NCBI GenBank assembly: GCA_937892215.1
Contig: CALAVE010000026.1
Span: forward strand, 1 to 64,000
DNA length: 64,000 bases
DNA from: an uncultured Porphyromonadaceae bacterium
GTDB taxonomy: Bacteria; Bacteroidota; Bacteroidia; Bacteroidales; Muribaculaceae
Direction: 5' to 3'
The notes beneath the pieces are model-generated. The model searched no databases. It was not told where the DNA came from and saw only the letters and a list, made by a program, of their open reading frames with translations. Shown one piece after another: positions 18,537 to 26,189 of this stretch (the first letter of the stretch is position 1; every line of letters starts with the position of its first letter). The position numbers and the translations under genes were made by a program.

Positions 18537-19199
18537 ATGAGCGAGATTAAAAGACTGACACTTGTGGTAGTGGCTATGATGGCACTGGCCGTGGCTACGG
18601 CCCAGGAGGCAAAGTATGACGCTTACTATTACCGTCGCGTCACGTTGTTTGAGCAGTTGCCCATAACCAAAAGCGATATAGTGTTTCTGGGCAACAGCCT
18701 CACGGACGGTGCCGAGTGGAACGAACTACTGGGAAACCGTCACATTAAGAATCGTGGCATAGTGGGCGACATAGTTCAGGGTTACATTGACCGCCTTGAC
18801 CCCATACTGAAGGGCCAGCCGAAGAAAATCTTCATCATGGGCGGTGTGAATGATATCTCTCATGACGTGGATGCCGACAGTATAGCCAGAGTGACGGAGA
18901 AACTGATAACACTTATTAAGCAGGCGTCGCCACGAACCAAGATATACTTGCAGAGCCTGTTGCCGTTTAATAACGACGTGCGGATGTGGAAGTTGCTGAA
19001 AGACCGCGAATACGTGGTGAGAGAGGCCAATGTGCTACTTGAGCAGGTGGCTCAGAGGCAGGGTGTGACATGGATTAACCTGTATCCGCTGATGGTGGAT
19101 GGAGACGGGAAGCTGAAACGAGAGTACACCAACGACGGACTTCACCTTATGGGCAAGGCCTACCTTGTGTGGCGCGACGTGCTAAAGAAATATATCTAA
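18537..19199 (+). CDS. Exported SGNH/GDSL esterase
   Basis: A 220-residue protein with a signal peptide (about 1-22, ending ATAQ) and a complete SGNH hydrolase set: the Ser block FLGNSLTDGAEW, the Gly in RGIVGD, the Asn block MGGVNDIS and the C-terminal NDGLHL with the Asp-His pair. Such enzymes remove acetyl or acyl groups from sugars. It starts 9 bases after the murQ stop, so it belongs to the salvage operon. Removal of O-acetyl groups from MurNAc or muropeptides before uptake would fit, but this is inferred. Confidence 0.82.
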   Translation: MSEIKRLTLVVVAMMALAVATAQEAKYDAYYYRRVTLFEQLPITKSDIVFLGNSLTDGAEWNELLGNRHIKNRGIVGDIVQGYIDRLDPILKGQPKKIFIMGGVNDISHDVDADSIARVTEKLITLIKQASPRTKIYLQSLLPFNNDVRMWKLLKDREYVVREANVLLEQVAQRQGVTWINLYPLMVDGDGKLKREYTNDGLHLMGKAYLVWRDVLKKYI

Positions 19200-19275
19200 G
19201 TTGAGAAGGCTTAACTTGCTATCTTTTAGATTAAAAAGAAATTATTTAGGTTTAAAAGAATAAAATATCCGGATT

Positions 19276-19791
19276 ATGAAGAAGACTTTATTTACAGTGG
19301 TGCTTGCGCTGGTTTCGGTAATAGCCATTAATGCTCAGAGCCTGACCGGCAAGCAGTGGTGCACAATGCTTGGCGACGAGGATGGAGAAAGCGTGGCCGT
19401 GGCGTTGACGTTCAATAATAATGGCACCTGTGAACTGCTTATAGCGGCTCAGCAAGAGATGAAGGAGGATGGTGTGCCCATCACCTTAGTGGCAGGACTG
19501 ACAGTCCCCGGAACTTATACCCGAAAGGATAAAGACCTGAGGATAGCACTTAACAACGCAAAGGCTGAAGCAGAAATTGACTATGAGGTCAAGGGGCTGA
19601 ACGCAAAGGCTAAGGCTGCTCTTGATAAGGAGATCAGGCCATCGCTTAAGGCATTGGAGGGTGAATTCAAGAAAGAAATGCTGAAAGAGATGCCCAAAAT
19701 GGATAACATGAAGATAGTTACACTGGAGAATCAGAGGCTAATCCTGAAGGACAGCACGGGCGCGAAGATGACATTCTATGCCGAGAAATAA
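19276..19791 (+). CDS. Exported small protein of unknown function
   Basis: A 171-residue protein with a signal peptide (1-20, ending INAQ) and a lipocalin-like pattern: a predicted beta-rich start (KQWCTMLGDEDGESVAVALTFNNNGTCEL), a Lys/Glu-rich helical middle (about 95-145) and a beta ending (LENQRLILKDSTGAKMTFY). I do not recognise a named family. It is separated by 76 bases from the esterase, so it may be a unit of its own. The downstream inverted-repeat element and perfect palindrome follow it. Confidence 0.7.
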   Translation: MKKTLFTVVLALVSVIAINAQSLTGKQWCTMLGDEDGESVAVALTFNNNGTCELLIAAQQEMKEDGVPITLVAGLTVPGTYTRKDKDLRIALNNAKAEAEIDYEVKGLNAKAKAALDKEIRPSLKALEGEFKKEMLKEMPKMDNMKIVTLENQRLILKDSTGAKMTFYAEK

Positions 19792-19844
19792 TGTGCCGCG
19801 CACTGCGTAGGTGCTGCAAGGTAGCACAGTTTTATAGAGATGCA

Positions 19845-20035
19845 TTAAACCCGAATCGGTCATTAGGCCGACGGAATGTTAATTATAAAGTCTATTTATT
19901 CCATAACAGTTTTCTTCTGGAATCTTGCTTCAGAAATTGTCTCGCCATAGCCCGCTATGCCTTCGACAATCTCTTCGCAACCTTCTCAAAATAAAATCTG
20001 TTCTGACATAAATCCTAATGACCGAATCGGGTTAA
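19845..20035. repeat. Intergenic element with near-perfect terminal inverted repeats, copy A
   Basis: The ends 19845-19867 and 20014-20035 are inverted copies; an 18-base core differs at one base. The 28-base segment 19866-19893 recurs exactly at 41450-41477, and the 16-base segment 20005-20020 at 41504-41519. Copy A carries about 85 extra bases in the middle. It looks like a small non-autonomous or RNA-forming repeat; no transposase is near. Confidence 0.7.
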
Positions 20036-20073
20036 AGCAATTAGGCTGACTGAAGTCAGCCTAATTGCTTTAA
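20032..20073. terminator. Perfect 20-bp palindrome between convergent genes
   Basis: Arms 20032-20051 and 20054-20073 are exact inverse complements with only 2 bases between. The stem has AT-rich ends (TTAA outer bases), so a transcript from either strand would end in a hairpin followed by an A/U-rich stretch. It lies between the plus-strand gene ending at 19791 and the minus-strand gene ending at 20092, where a two-way terminator is expected. Confidence 0.75.
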
Positions 20074-20091
20074 GTGCAAGCGATGGCTCTG

Positions 20092-21768
20092 TCAGGCCAG
20101 GGCGAGGATTAGAATCTGTGCTGAGATTACCCTGAGGAACATTGTGAGAGGATAGACAGTGGAATAGGCTACGGCGGGAGCGTCGTTGCCGGCTGTCTTG
20201 TTGGCATAAGAGAGAGCCGGAGGGTCGGTGAGGGCGCCAGACATAAGGCCCATAATGGAGCAGTAATTCAGTTTGAATTTGCTCCGAGCCACGAAACCCA
20301 CAATGAGAAGCGGGAAGAAAGTGATGAGGAAACCGTAGAGCACCCACGATGCGCCTCGGCTGTTGAATACGGTGGAAGCGAAGTCGCCACCAGCGGCTAT
20401 TCCCACAGAAGCGAGGAAGAGGCAGATGCCAAGTTCCCGCAGAAGCAGATTGGCACTTGAAGAAGTGTAGGTGACAAGTTTGATTTTATATCCCCAGCGG
20501 CTGAGTAGGATGGCTACGATGAGCGGTCCTCCGGCGAGACCGAGTTTCATGGGGACGGTCATGCCCGGGAACATCATGGGGATGGAGCCGACGAGGATAC
20601 CCACGAGAATACCCAGGAACATGGTGAACATGTTAGGCTCGTTGAGTCGGCGCATGGAGTTTCCAAGTTTTTCGGCGAGTCGATTGATGTCGTCGAGGTT
20701 TCCTACGACGGTGATGCGGTCTCCCACCTGAAGGCCCAGGTTGGGACTTGCAAGGAGGTCGAGCCCTGCACGATTGACTCGCGTGGCATTAACCTTGTAT
20801 CCGGCGCGGAGGCGCAGAGAGCCCAGTTTTTTGCCAGACAGTTCACTCTTGGTGACCAGAATGCGGCGCGAAACCACTTGAGTGGGCTCCGCTTTCCAGT
20901 CCATATCCACCTGAGGGCCGATTACGGCATCGAAAATTTCCTCGTCTTGCTCCGACATGACGATGAGCATGAGGTCATTTTCCTCAATTTTGGTTTCCGA
21001 TTTGGGGATGATGATGGTGCCATCGTTTTTCTTCATTCGTGAGATGACGAAGTTGTGGTCAATGATGTTGTGCAGACTCAGTATATTACGGTTGAAAATG
21101 AGTTTGTTAGTGACCTTGTAGGTGAGTACGTGCGGGTGGAGTTGGCTCTGATTGTTTTCGTCTTCGATGGATTGAGCCTCTTTTCCGATATTGATTTTGA
21201 AGATAGCGCGGATAATAATCATGGCGAGAATGATGCCCACAACGCCAAGCGGATATGCCGCGGCGTATCCCATGGACATGGCCTCGTTGAGCCCACTTGC
21301 AGCCTGTCCCTGCTGCTCGATGAGAGTCTGCTGAGCCGCACCGAGTCCTGGAGTATTAGTGACGGCCCCTGAGAGGATTCCCACCATTTCGTTGAAATGA
21401 ATGCCATCGTCGAAGAAGAAGATTGTTAAGGCAATAATGATATTGAGCGCGATGATGACAAGGGCCAGCCCGTTCAAAATCAGTCCACCTTCCTTGAATG
21501 ACGAGAAGAAAGACGGTCCCACCTGCAGACCAATGGAGAAAATGAACAGGATTAGCCCAAATTCCTGGACGAACTTGAGGATGCTCTCATCGACTTGCAA
21601 ACCGAAGTGCCCGATAAGGATTCCCACAAACAGGACGAAGGTGGCACCGAGAGAGATGCCGAAGAATCGTACTTTGCCGAGTATGACGCCCAACATAATT
21701 ACGAGGGCGTAGATGAATATAGCGTGTGCTATGCCGTTGCCGTTAACAAGTTCGATTAGCCATTCCAT
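20092..21768 (-). CDS. AspT/YidE-type membrane antiporter with RCK_C domains
   Basis: A 558-residue inner-membrane protein of the aspartate:alanine exchanger superfamily. An N-terminal membrane half (about 10-190, ending in a conserved SGAVTNTPGLGAAQ motif), two cytoplasmic TrkA-C/RCK_C regulatory domains (about 205-365) and a second membrane half with the partner motif GLMSGALTDPPALSYA give the standard duplicated layout. The substrate is unknown; members exchange amino or dicarboxylic acids. It follows a phosphatase gene by 19 bases on the same strand, so they form one operon transcribed from near 22470. Confidence 0.85.
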   Translation of the reverse strand: MEWLIELVNGNGIAHAIFIYALVIMLGVILGKVRFFGISLGATFVLFVGILIGHFGLQVDESILKFVQEFGLILFIFSIGLQVGPSFFSSFKEGGLILNGLALVIIALNIIIALTIFFFDDGIHFNEMVGILSGAVTNTPGLGAAQQTLIEQQGQAASGLNEAMSMGYAAAYPLGVVGIILAMIIIRAIFKINIGKEAQSIEDENNQSQLHPHVLTYKVTNKLIFNRNILSLHNIIDHNFVISRMKKNDGTIIIPKSETKIEENDLMLIVMSEQDEEIFDAVIGPQVDMDWKAEPTQVVSRRILVTKSELSGKKLGSLRLRAGYKVNATRVNRAGLDLLASPNLGLQVGDRITVVGNLDDINRLAEKLGNSMRRLNEPNMFTMFLGILVGILVGSIPMMFPGMTVPMKLGLAGGPLIVAILLSRWGYKIKLVTYTSSSANLLLRELGICLFLASVGIAAGGDFASTVFNSRGASWVLYGFLITFFPLLIVGFVARSKFKLNYCSIMGLMSGALTDPPALSYANKTAGNDAPAVAYSTVYPLTMFLRVISAQILILALA

Positions 21769-21787
21769 AAAGTTACTGTTTATGATT

Positions 21788-22435
21788 TCAGATTAGGTTG
21801 AGGATTTCGTCGGGGTTGTGTATGATGTTCTGCGCATAATATTCCACCAGCTCTTTTTCCGGTCGGAACCCCCATGTTACTCCGGCTGAATCTATGCAAG
21901 CGCGCCGCGCTGTTTCCATATCAACGCCGGAATCGCCCACATAGAGCACTTCGCTCTTGGGAACCTTGGCCTTGGCCAGAATGCTGAATACGATGGAAGG
22001 GTCGGGCTTGGCGTTGACGCCGTCCTTCTGTCCTTCGATGGCGACAAAGTTGATATTGCCGAAGAAGTGCTCGATGATACGCTCAACCGCTTTCTGGTAC
22101 TTGTTAGAGGCGACGGCGAGTTTCACATTCTGCTCGCGCAGGGTGATGAGCAGTTCCTCGATGCCGCTATAGGGCTTGGTGAAATCGGTGTTATGCTCGT
22201 CGTAATAGACCATGAAGTCCTTGAGGACTTTTTCCACGGTTTCGCTGTTTCGGTAGTCCTCTGGTAGTACACGATTGATTAGTTTCCGCACACCGTTACC
22301 CACGAAAAAGCGGTAAGCCGCCATGGTGTGGGTGGCGAATCCGTTCATTTCCAGCGCATAGTTGGCCGCATGACCCAGGTCCTCAATGGTGTTGAGCAGG
22401 GTGCCGTCCAAGTCAAAAATCACGAGTTTCTTCAT
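21788..22435 (-). CDS. HAD-family phosphatase, phosphoglycolate phosphatase-like
   Basis: A 215-residue cytoplasmic HAD hydrolase of the Gph type. The nucleophile motif FDLDGTLLNT is at residues 8-17, followed by a helical cap, ASNKYQ (motif II) and VLYVGDSGVDMETARRA (motif IV). Removal of phosphate from 2-phosphoglycolate is the best-known activity, but substrate range is broad in this family. It is the first gene of a two-gene minus-strand unit with the AspT-type permease. Confidence 0.85.
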   Translation of the reverse strand: MKKLVIFDLDGTLLNTIEDLGHAANYALEMNGFATHTMAAYRFFVGNGVRKLINRVLPEDYRNSETVEKVLKDFMVYYDEHNTDFTKPYSGIEELLITLREQNVKLAVASNKYQKAVERIIEHFFGNINFVAIEGQKDGVNAKPDPSIVFSILAKAKVPKSEVLYVGDSGVDMETARRACIDSAGVTWGFRPEKELVEYYAQNIIHNPDEILNLI

Positions 22436-22466
22436 ATCAGTTTCAGAACGAAATGTGTTGAGAGTG

Positions 22467-22474
22467 CAAATTTA
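22467..22474 (-). promoter_or_regulatory. -7 box for the phosphatase-permease operon
   Basis: On the minus strand these bases read TAAATTTG, an exact match to TAnnTTTG, 31 bases upstream of the phosphatase start. No good TTTG was found at the -33 spacing. Confidence 0.55.
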
Positions 22475-22625
22475 ATGAAAAGTTTCGATGTGGGCAGAGA
22501 TTTGCGGTCATGAATTTGGTAAAAACATTACGTTTCTATTCGGGCTCTACCCGATTCTATTTGGGCTTTAACTGGATGAGGAGGTTAGCGCTTTATGTGG
22601 AGGGGATGAGGGTGTGGTGAGGGGG

Positions 22626-24977
22626 TTAGAAGGGGTATCCGACTGAGAAGTGGAAGGCGGCGTCGCGCTTGAAATTAGGGTGTACGAGAGGCCAGGTTTC
22701 CTGTCCTGATGCAGGGTTATGTGCTTTCATGCCCATGTCGAGACGAAGCAGGAAGTAGTTGAAATCGAGTCTGATCCCGATGCCGTAGGCTGCGGCGAGT
22801 TGTTTGTAGAACTTGCCGAACTCGAACTTTCCGCCGGGTTGGTCCTCGTAATCGCGAATGGTCCAGATGTTACCTGCGTCGATAAAGGCAGCCATCTCTA
22901 TGACCCAGAAGAGTTTTGCCCGGAATTCGACGTTGGCATCGAGTCGGATGTCACCGCACTGGTAGATGAATCTGGTCTGCGAATTCTCGGAGTTGTAGCT
23001 GCCAGGCCCCAGTGTTCGGACGCCCCAGCCTCGGACGCTGTTGGCCCCACCGGCATAGAATCGTTTCTCGAATGGTATTACCTCAGAGTTGCCGTAGGGT
23101 ACGGCGGCCCCGGCACCCAGATGGAAAGCGATAGAGGTGCGATCGCTAAATCGGTGCGTGAAAGCGAAATCGGCCATAGCCTTGAAATACTGAGAATATC
23201 GGATTCCGAAGATCTTGTATGAGTCGTTTTCGTTGCGTTTCTGGCCAAAGATTTTGGAGCCTGCGTAGAGAAGGTTTCCGGCAGTTTCGGCGGAGGCACG
23301 GATGGTGTAGATATTAGGCTGGAATTTTGTTCCCAGAATAGCAGAAGACTGTTTGTTAGTGTGATAGAAAGAGTAACCCAATCGCATGATGAAGTGGTCC
23401 TCGTAGGAGTAGAGCAGCAGAGGATTGGTTATTTTCTTGCGGAAATCTTCCTTGAACTCAGGAAGATAGACGTAGTTGAGGTCGATGAGATTGAAAGTGT
23501 GCCTATTTTGGAGTCCGCGTTCCCTCCAGACGTATTTCCAACCGGCACCTGCGATGATGCGGGTGTAGTCAGGGCGACGCTGGTAACTGAAAGTGGTGTT
23601 GAGCTCGGTGGAAGCCTGAATACTCCGCTTGAATTTCTCGGTGAGAAAAGGAGCCTTGAACATAGGGAATTTAATACCTATTTCGGCGGCATATTCAGAG
23701 TAATGGTCGTTGATGAAACCGCTGAGGTCTCCGCTAAGACTTTCGTATGATACCTTGGCCTTGGCATTGAGCGTCTCGGCCCCGTTGAAGATGTCGCGGT
23801 GCTGGTAGTCGAGTCCGACCCCGAAACCCAGGTCACCTTCGCTGTTAGTACCTTCGAGAGAGAGACTTACGGACTGAGACTTGTCGCGCGACAGAAGAAT
23901 CCATGTGTCCACCATGGGCATACCGTTAATTTCCCCGGCCGGCTGTATTTCGATGCTGACGAATCGAAGAATGTCGAGCCGTCCGAAAGCCTGATATGTT
24001 CGGTTGACGTCTTCGGCTTTATAGAGTTCTCCCGGCTTTATGAAGCAGCATTCTTCGAGGACTCTCTGTCGGAGGTACTTTTCGGCCCCGTAGAAAATGC
24101 GGTAGCCGTTGTGTGAGACAGTGTCGGTGGCGAAGTAGTTGCCGTCGTGCATGAGCACGGGGTCATAGTTAGTGACAAAGGTTACGTTTCGCACCATGAA
24201 CGGTTTCTCCATATCGAAACTCAGAGCAGTGCTGTTGTCACGTCGGAGGTCAACGGTGGCAAGAGTGAGGTCAACGTCGTAGGAGTTGGCTGCGGTGTCG
24301 GCAAAGAATGTGATATTCTCCTTGGTGAATGCGAAGTAGCCTTGGTTTCGCAAGTTCTCAGTAACTTGCGTGCGCCATTTGTCGAGGTTGTTATGGTTGA
24401 AGATGTCTCCGGCCTTGATGGGGAAGTGCAGGGAGTCGGCAAGAATCTTTTTTCGCAGAGTGTCGTTAGGGATGTTGTAACTTATGGAGCGGACGATGTA
24501 TGGCCTGCCCAACGTGATATCGTAGGTTACCCGGGCTTTCTTCTTGGCGGAATCGAGAGAGACGTCGGTTGTGACCTTGTTTTTCATGTATCCGCGGTTG
24601 CTTACGGCGAGATTGAGCTGATGAGCACTGGCGACGGTGAGCGCGGAGTCGAAGATTACGGGAGCCGCTCCGATTTTCTGAATCCACCGGTTGAACCGCG
24701 AAGTGGTGTCTTTGCCGGAGAGATTATAAATGGCGAGCTGGAGTTTGAGCCCCCCGAGAACTTTGTGGTTCTCGTTCTGTCGGAGATATCCGGAGAGATT
24801 GCTCTTGTCGAAATCGGGTGCTTTGTCGGCATCGGTAACGTTGATTCGTACGCGGTCGAGCAGATATTGACCTTGCGGGACATGCTTGGTGTAGCTGCAC
24901 GAAGAGAGCGCAACCGCAGCGGAGCAAACCGCCAGGAGGCAAGCCACTTTCATATAATGGAACCAGCGATGTTTCAT
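22626..24977 (-). CDS. tamL: TamL-type lipoprotein of the BamA/TamA superfamily
   Basis: A 783-residue outer-membrane protein. The signal sequence ends in a lipobox (LSSC, Cys27), so it is lipid-anchored, which separates TamL of Bacteroidota from classical TamA. POTRA-like repeats fill roughly residues 30-350, then a 16-strand Omp85 barrel containing the VRGW motif (AGGANSVRGWGVRTLGPG) and ending in an aromatic residue (SVGYPF). It works with TamB in envelope biogenesis. The promoter leaves only about 5 bases before the ATG at 24977; the ATG at 24953 (residue 9, MKVACLL) would give a normal leader and a standard signal peptide. Confidence 0.9.
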   Translation of the reverse strand: MKHRWFHYMKVACLLAVCSAAVALSSCSYTKHVPQGQYLLDRVRINVTDADKAPDFDKSNLSGYLRQNENHKVLGGLKLQLAIYNLSGKDTTSRFNRWIQKIGAAPVIFDSALTVASAHQLNLAVSNRGYMKNKVTTDVSLDSAKKKARVTYDITLGRPYIVRSISYNIPNDTLRKKILADSLHFPIKAGDIFNHNNLDKWRTQVTENLRNQGYFAFTKENITFFADTAANSYDVDLTLATVDLRRDNSTALSFDMEKPFMVRNVTFVTNYDPVLMHDGNYFATDTVSHNGYRIFYGAEKYLRQRVLEECCFIKPGELYKAEDVNRTYQAFGRLDILRFVSIEIQPAGEINGMPMVDTWILLSRDKSQSVSLSLEGTNSEGDLGFGVGLDYQHRDIFNGAETLNAKAKVSYESLSGDLSGFINDHYSEYAAEIGIKFPMFKAPFLTEKFKRSIQASTELNTTFSYQRRPDYTRIIAGAGWKYVWRERGLQNRHTFNLIDLNYVYLPEFKEDFRKKITNPLLLYSYEDHFIMRLGYSFYHTNKQSSAILGTKFQPNIYTIRASAETAGNLLYAGSKIFGQKRNENDSYKIFGIRYSQYFKAMADFAFTHRFSDRTSIAFHLGAGAAVPYGNSEVIPFEKRFYAGGANSVRGWGVRTLGPGSYNSENSQTRFIYQCGDIRLDANVEFRAKLFWVIEMAAFIDAGNIWTIRDYEDQPGGKFEFGKFYKQLAAAYGIGIRLDFNYFLLRLDMGMKAHNPASGQETWPLVHPNFKRDAAFHFSVGYPF

Positions 24978-24987
24978 AATCTCAGCA

Positions 24988-25019
24988 CAAAGGTAGTGTA
25001 AACAAAGCGCAAAAGCAAA
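24988..25019 (-). promoter_or_regulatory. Promoter for tamL
   Basis: On the minus strand TTTG (25016-25019), a 20-base spacer and TACCTTTG (24988-24995) form an exact Bacteroidota promoter. The -7 box ends 10 bases before the longest possible tamL ATG. Confidence 0.75.
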
Positions 25020-25177
25020 ATTTTTTTGAAAATGCTATGTTATTCGCATGAGAGTGTGCCAGTGGGCAAAAGGGTGGTTTTAAGGAGTGTAGGTTGCCGG
25101 GCGAGAGGCTCGAAAAAAGCGATGAATGTCGTGCGAGAGCAGAGATGAAGAGGGGAGTGAGGTGTGGAGAAAATGGC

Positions 25178-25209
25178 ATTGACAAGTGGGCTCAGAAGCA
25201 GTAATTTTG
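25178..25209 (+). promoter_or_regulatory. Orphan promoter upstream of the zap operon
   Basis: ATTG (25178-25181), a 20-base spacer and TAATTTTG (25202-25209) form a good promoter. The next gene starts 186 bases later and has its own promoter, so this one may make a small RNA or a long leader. Confidence 0.55.
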
Positions 25210-25345
25210 CACTGTGGAAGCGATAATATCAAATCCGAACGTTACTGAGACAAGAGTTCATTGACATGATGGTGAGAAAGAGGTGATTTTCATGGTTATA
25301 TCGAGATTCACGGTAAGAAAATGGCTGAGGAAAAAAGAGCGTGGA

Positions 25346-25377
25346 TTTGCGTATGTGCTGAAAAATTGTTACTTTTG
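25346..25377 (+). promoter_or_regulatory. Promoter for the coiled-coil/zapA operon
   Basis: TTTG (25346-25349), a 20-base spacer and TACTTTTG (25370-25377) match the consensus exactly, 17 bases before the start at 25395. Confidence 0.75.
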
Positions 25378-25394
25378 TAAAATTTTGGATTATT

Positions 25395-25688
25395 ATGGCA
25401 TCTGATTTGCGAGACACGCTGGAGCGGATAAGGAATAAAAGCTCGGTTCTGCTGGAGAAATACAATACCTTGCAGGACGAGCGTAATGGTCTGGCAGAAA
25501 GGATAGAGGAGTTGCAAAACGAGATCATCGCGTTGCGAAAAGAGAATGAGCGACTGAAGCAAGACGGTGAGTATCTGAAGATGGCGCGAAGCATAGCGCC
25601 CGACAGAGAGCAAGTGGAGCAATACCGAGCTGTGATAAACAAATTAGTGCGGGACATTGACAAGAGCATCGCTCAACTAAACGAATGA
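25395..25688 (+). CDS. Small coiled-coil protein, ZapB-like by position
   Basis: A 97-residue protein that is almost entirely heptad-patterned helix (about 5-65, rich in Leu, Glu, Lys and Arg), with a shorter helix at the end. It has no signal peptide or membrane segment. It starts 17 bases after a strong promoter and lies 4 bases upstream of zapA, so a role with ZapA at the division ring is likely by analogy with the unrelated-looking coiled-coil ZapB. Sequence alone does not prove that. Confidence 0.7.
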   Translation: MASDLRDTLERIRNKSSVLLEKYNTLQDERNGLAERIEELQNEIIALRKENERLKQDGEYLKMARSIAPDREQVEQYRAVINKLVRDIDKSIAQLNE

Positions 25689-25692
25689 TGCT

Positions 25693-25989
25693 ATGGCAAA
25701 GGAAAATAAAATAAAGATTTGGATACATATCGCAGAACTTAAACCACTGGAGCTCAGTGTGGATCCAAAGGACGAGCCACTATTCAGAAACGCAGAGAAG
25801 AATGTGAACAATCTGTGGGAGAAGTGGATGCGTTCGTTCGGTTCGAGCCGCTCGAGTGAAGAAGTGATGGCGATGGTGGCATTCCAGTTCGCTCGCCTTT
25901 ATTTGCAGAGCTATGAAGACAATGCGTCTGTGAATAAGTTGCTTGCGGCGTTTGAGCAGCGGCTCGACGAAATAGTAATCAAAGTTTGA
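25693..25989 (+). CDS. zapA: Cell division protein ZapA
   Basis: A 98-residue cytoplasmic protein matching ZapA in length and layout: a beta-rich start (KIKIWIHIAELKPLELSV), the RNAEKNVNNLWEKW helix and a long C-terminal coiled coil (about 55-98, VNKLLAAFEQRLDEIV). ZapA binds FtsZ and bundles its filaments. It is co-transcribed with the coiled-coil gene 4 bases upstream, and RNase Y follows after a 200-base gap. Confidence 0.88.
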   Translation: MAKENKIKIWIHIAELKPLELSVDPKDEPLFRNAEKNVNNLWEKWMRSFGSSRSSEEVMAMVAFQFARLYLQSYEDNASVNKLLAAFEQRLDEIVIKV

Positions 25990-26189
25990 CTCTAAGTGAG
26001 TTGGGTTAACTGTGTGACAAACAGTTAGTTTGGCTTGGGGGATAACGGCGAGAAGAAAATTTAGGTTCCTGCACTACCGGACTTGTGTCGCGAGAGCTGA
26101 CGTTTGTGGTTATGGGCTACGGCGTCGGGCAGCGAGAAAGGACGGCGGTGCATTTAGTTTATATAAATTTAATTTTTTAACAAGACAAA
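25990..26189 (+). ncRNA. Possible structured RNA between zapA and rny
   Basis: This 200-base gap contains a 7-bp hairpin (26007-26013 with 26021-26027) and a second stem closed by a GAGA tetraloop in GTCGCGAGAGCTGAC, followed by an A/T-rich run before rny. In many bacteria the 6S RNA gene lies just after zapA, so a 6S-like RNA is a fair guess. I cannot show the long 6S stem by eye; an untranslated leader for rny is the alternative. Confidence 0.28.

Larger units (their letters stand above)
24978..25394. other. Gene-free 417-base gap with three promoters
   Basis: The gap holds the tamL promoter on the minus strand and two plus-strand promoters (25178-25209 and 25346-25377). I see no tRNA or convincing open frame between the two plus promoters; the short frames there lack family features. 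Confidence 0.6.

Noticed and set aside
19791..19994. Open frame of 67 codons after the secreted protein
   Set aside because: It runs through the inverted-repeat element and has no conserved features.
24147..25001. Plus-strand open frame of 284 codons
   Set aside because: Antisense to tamL and its promoter; no domain.
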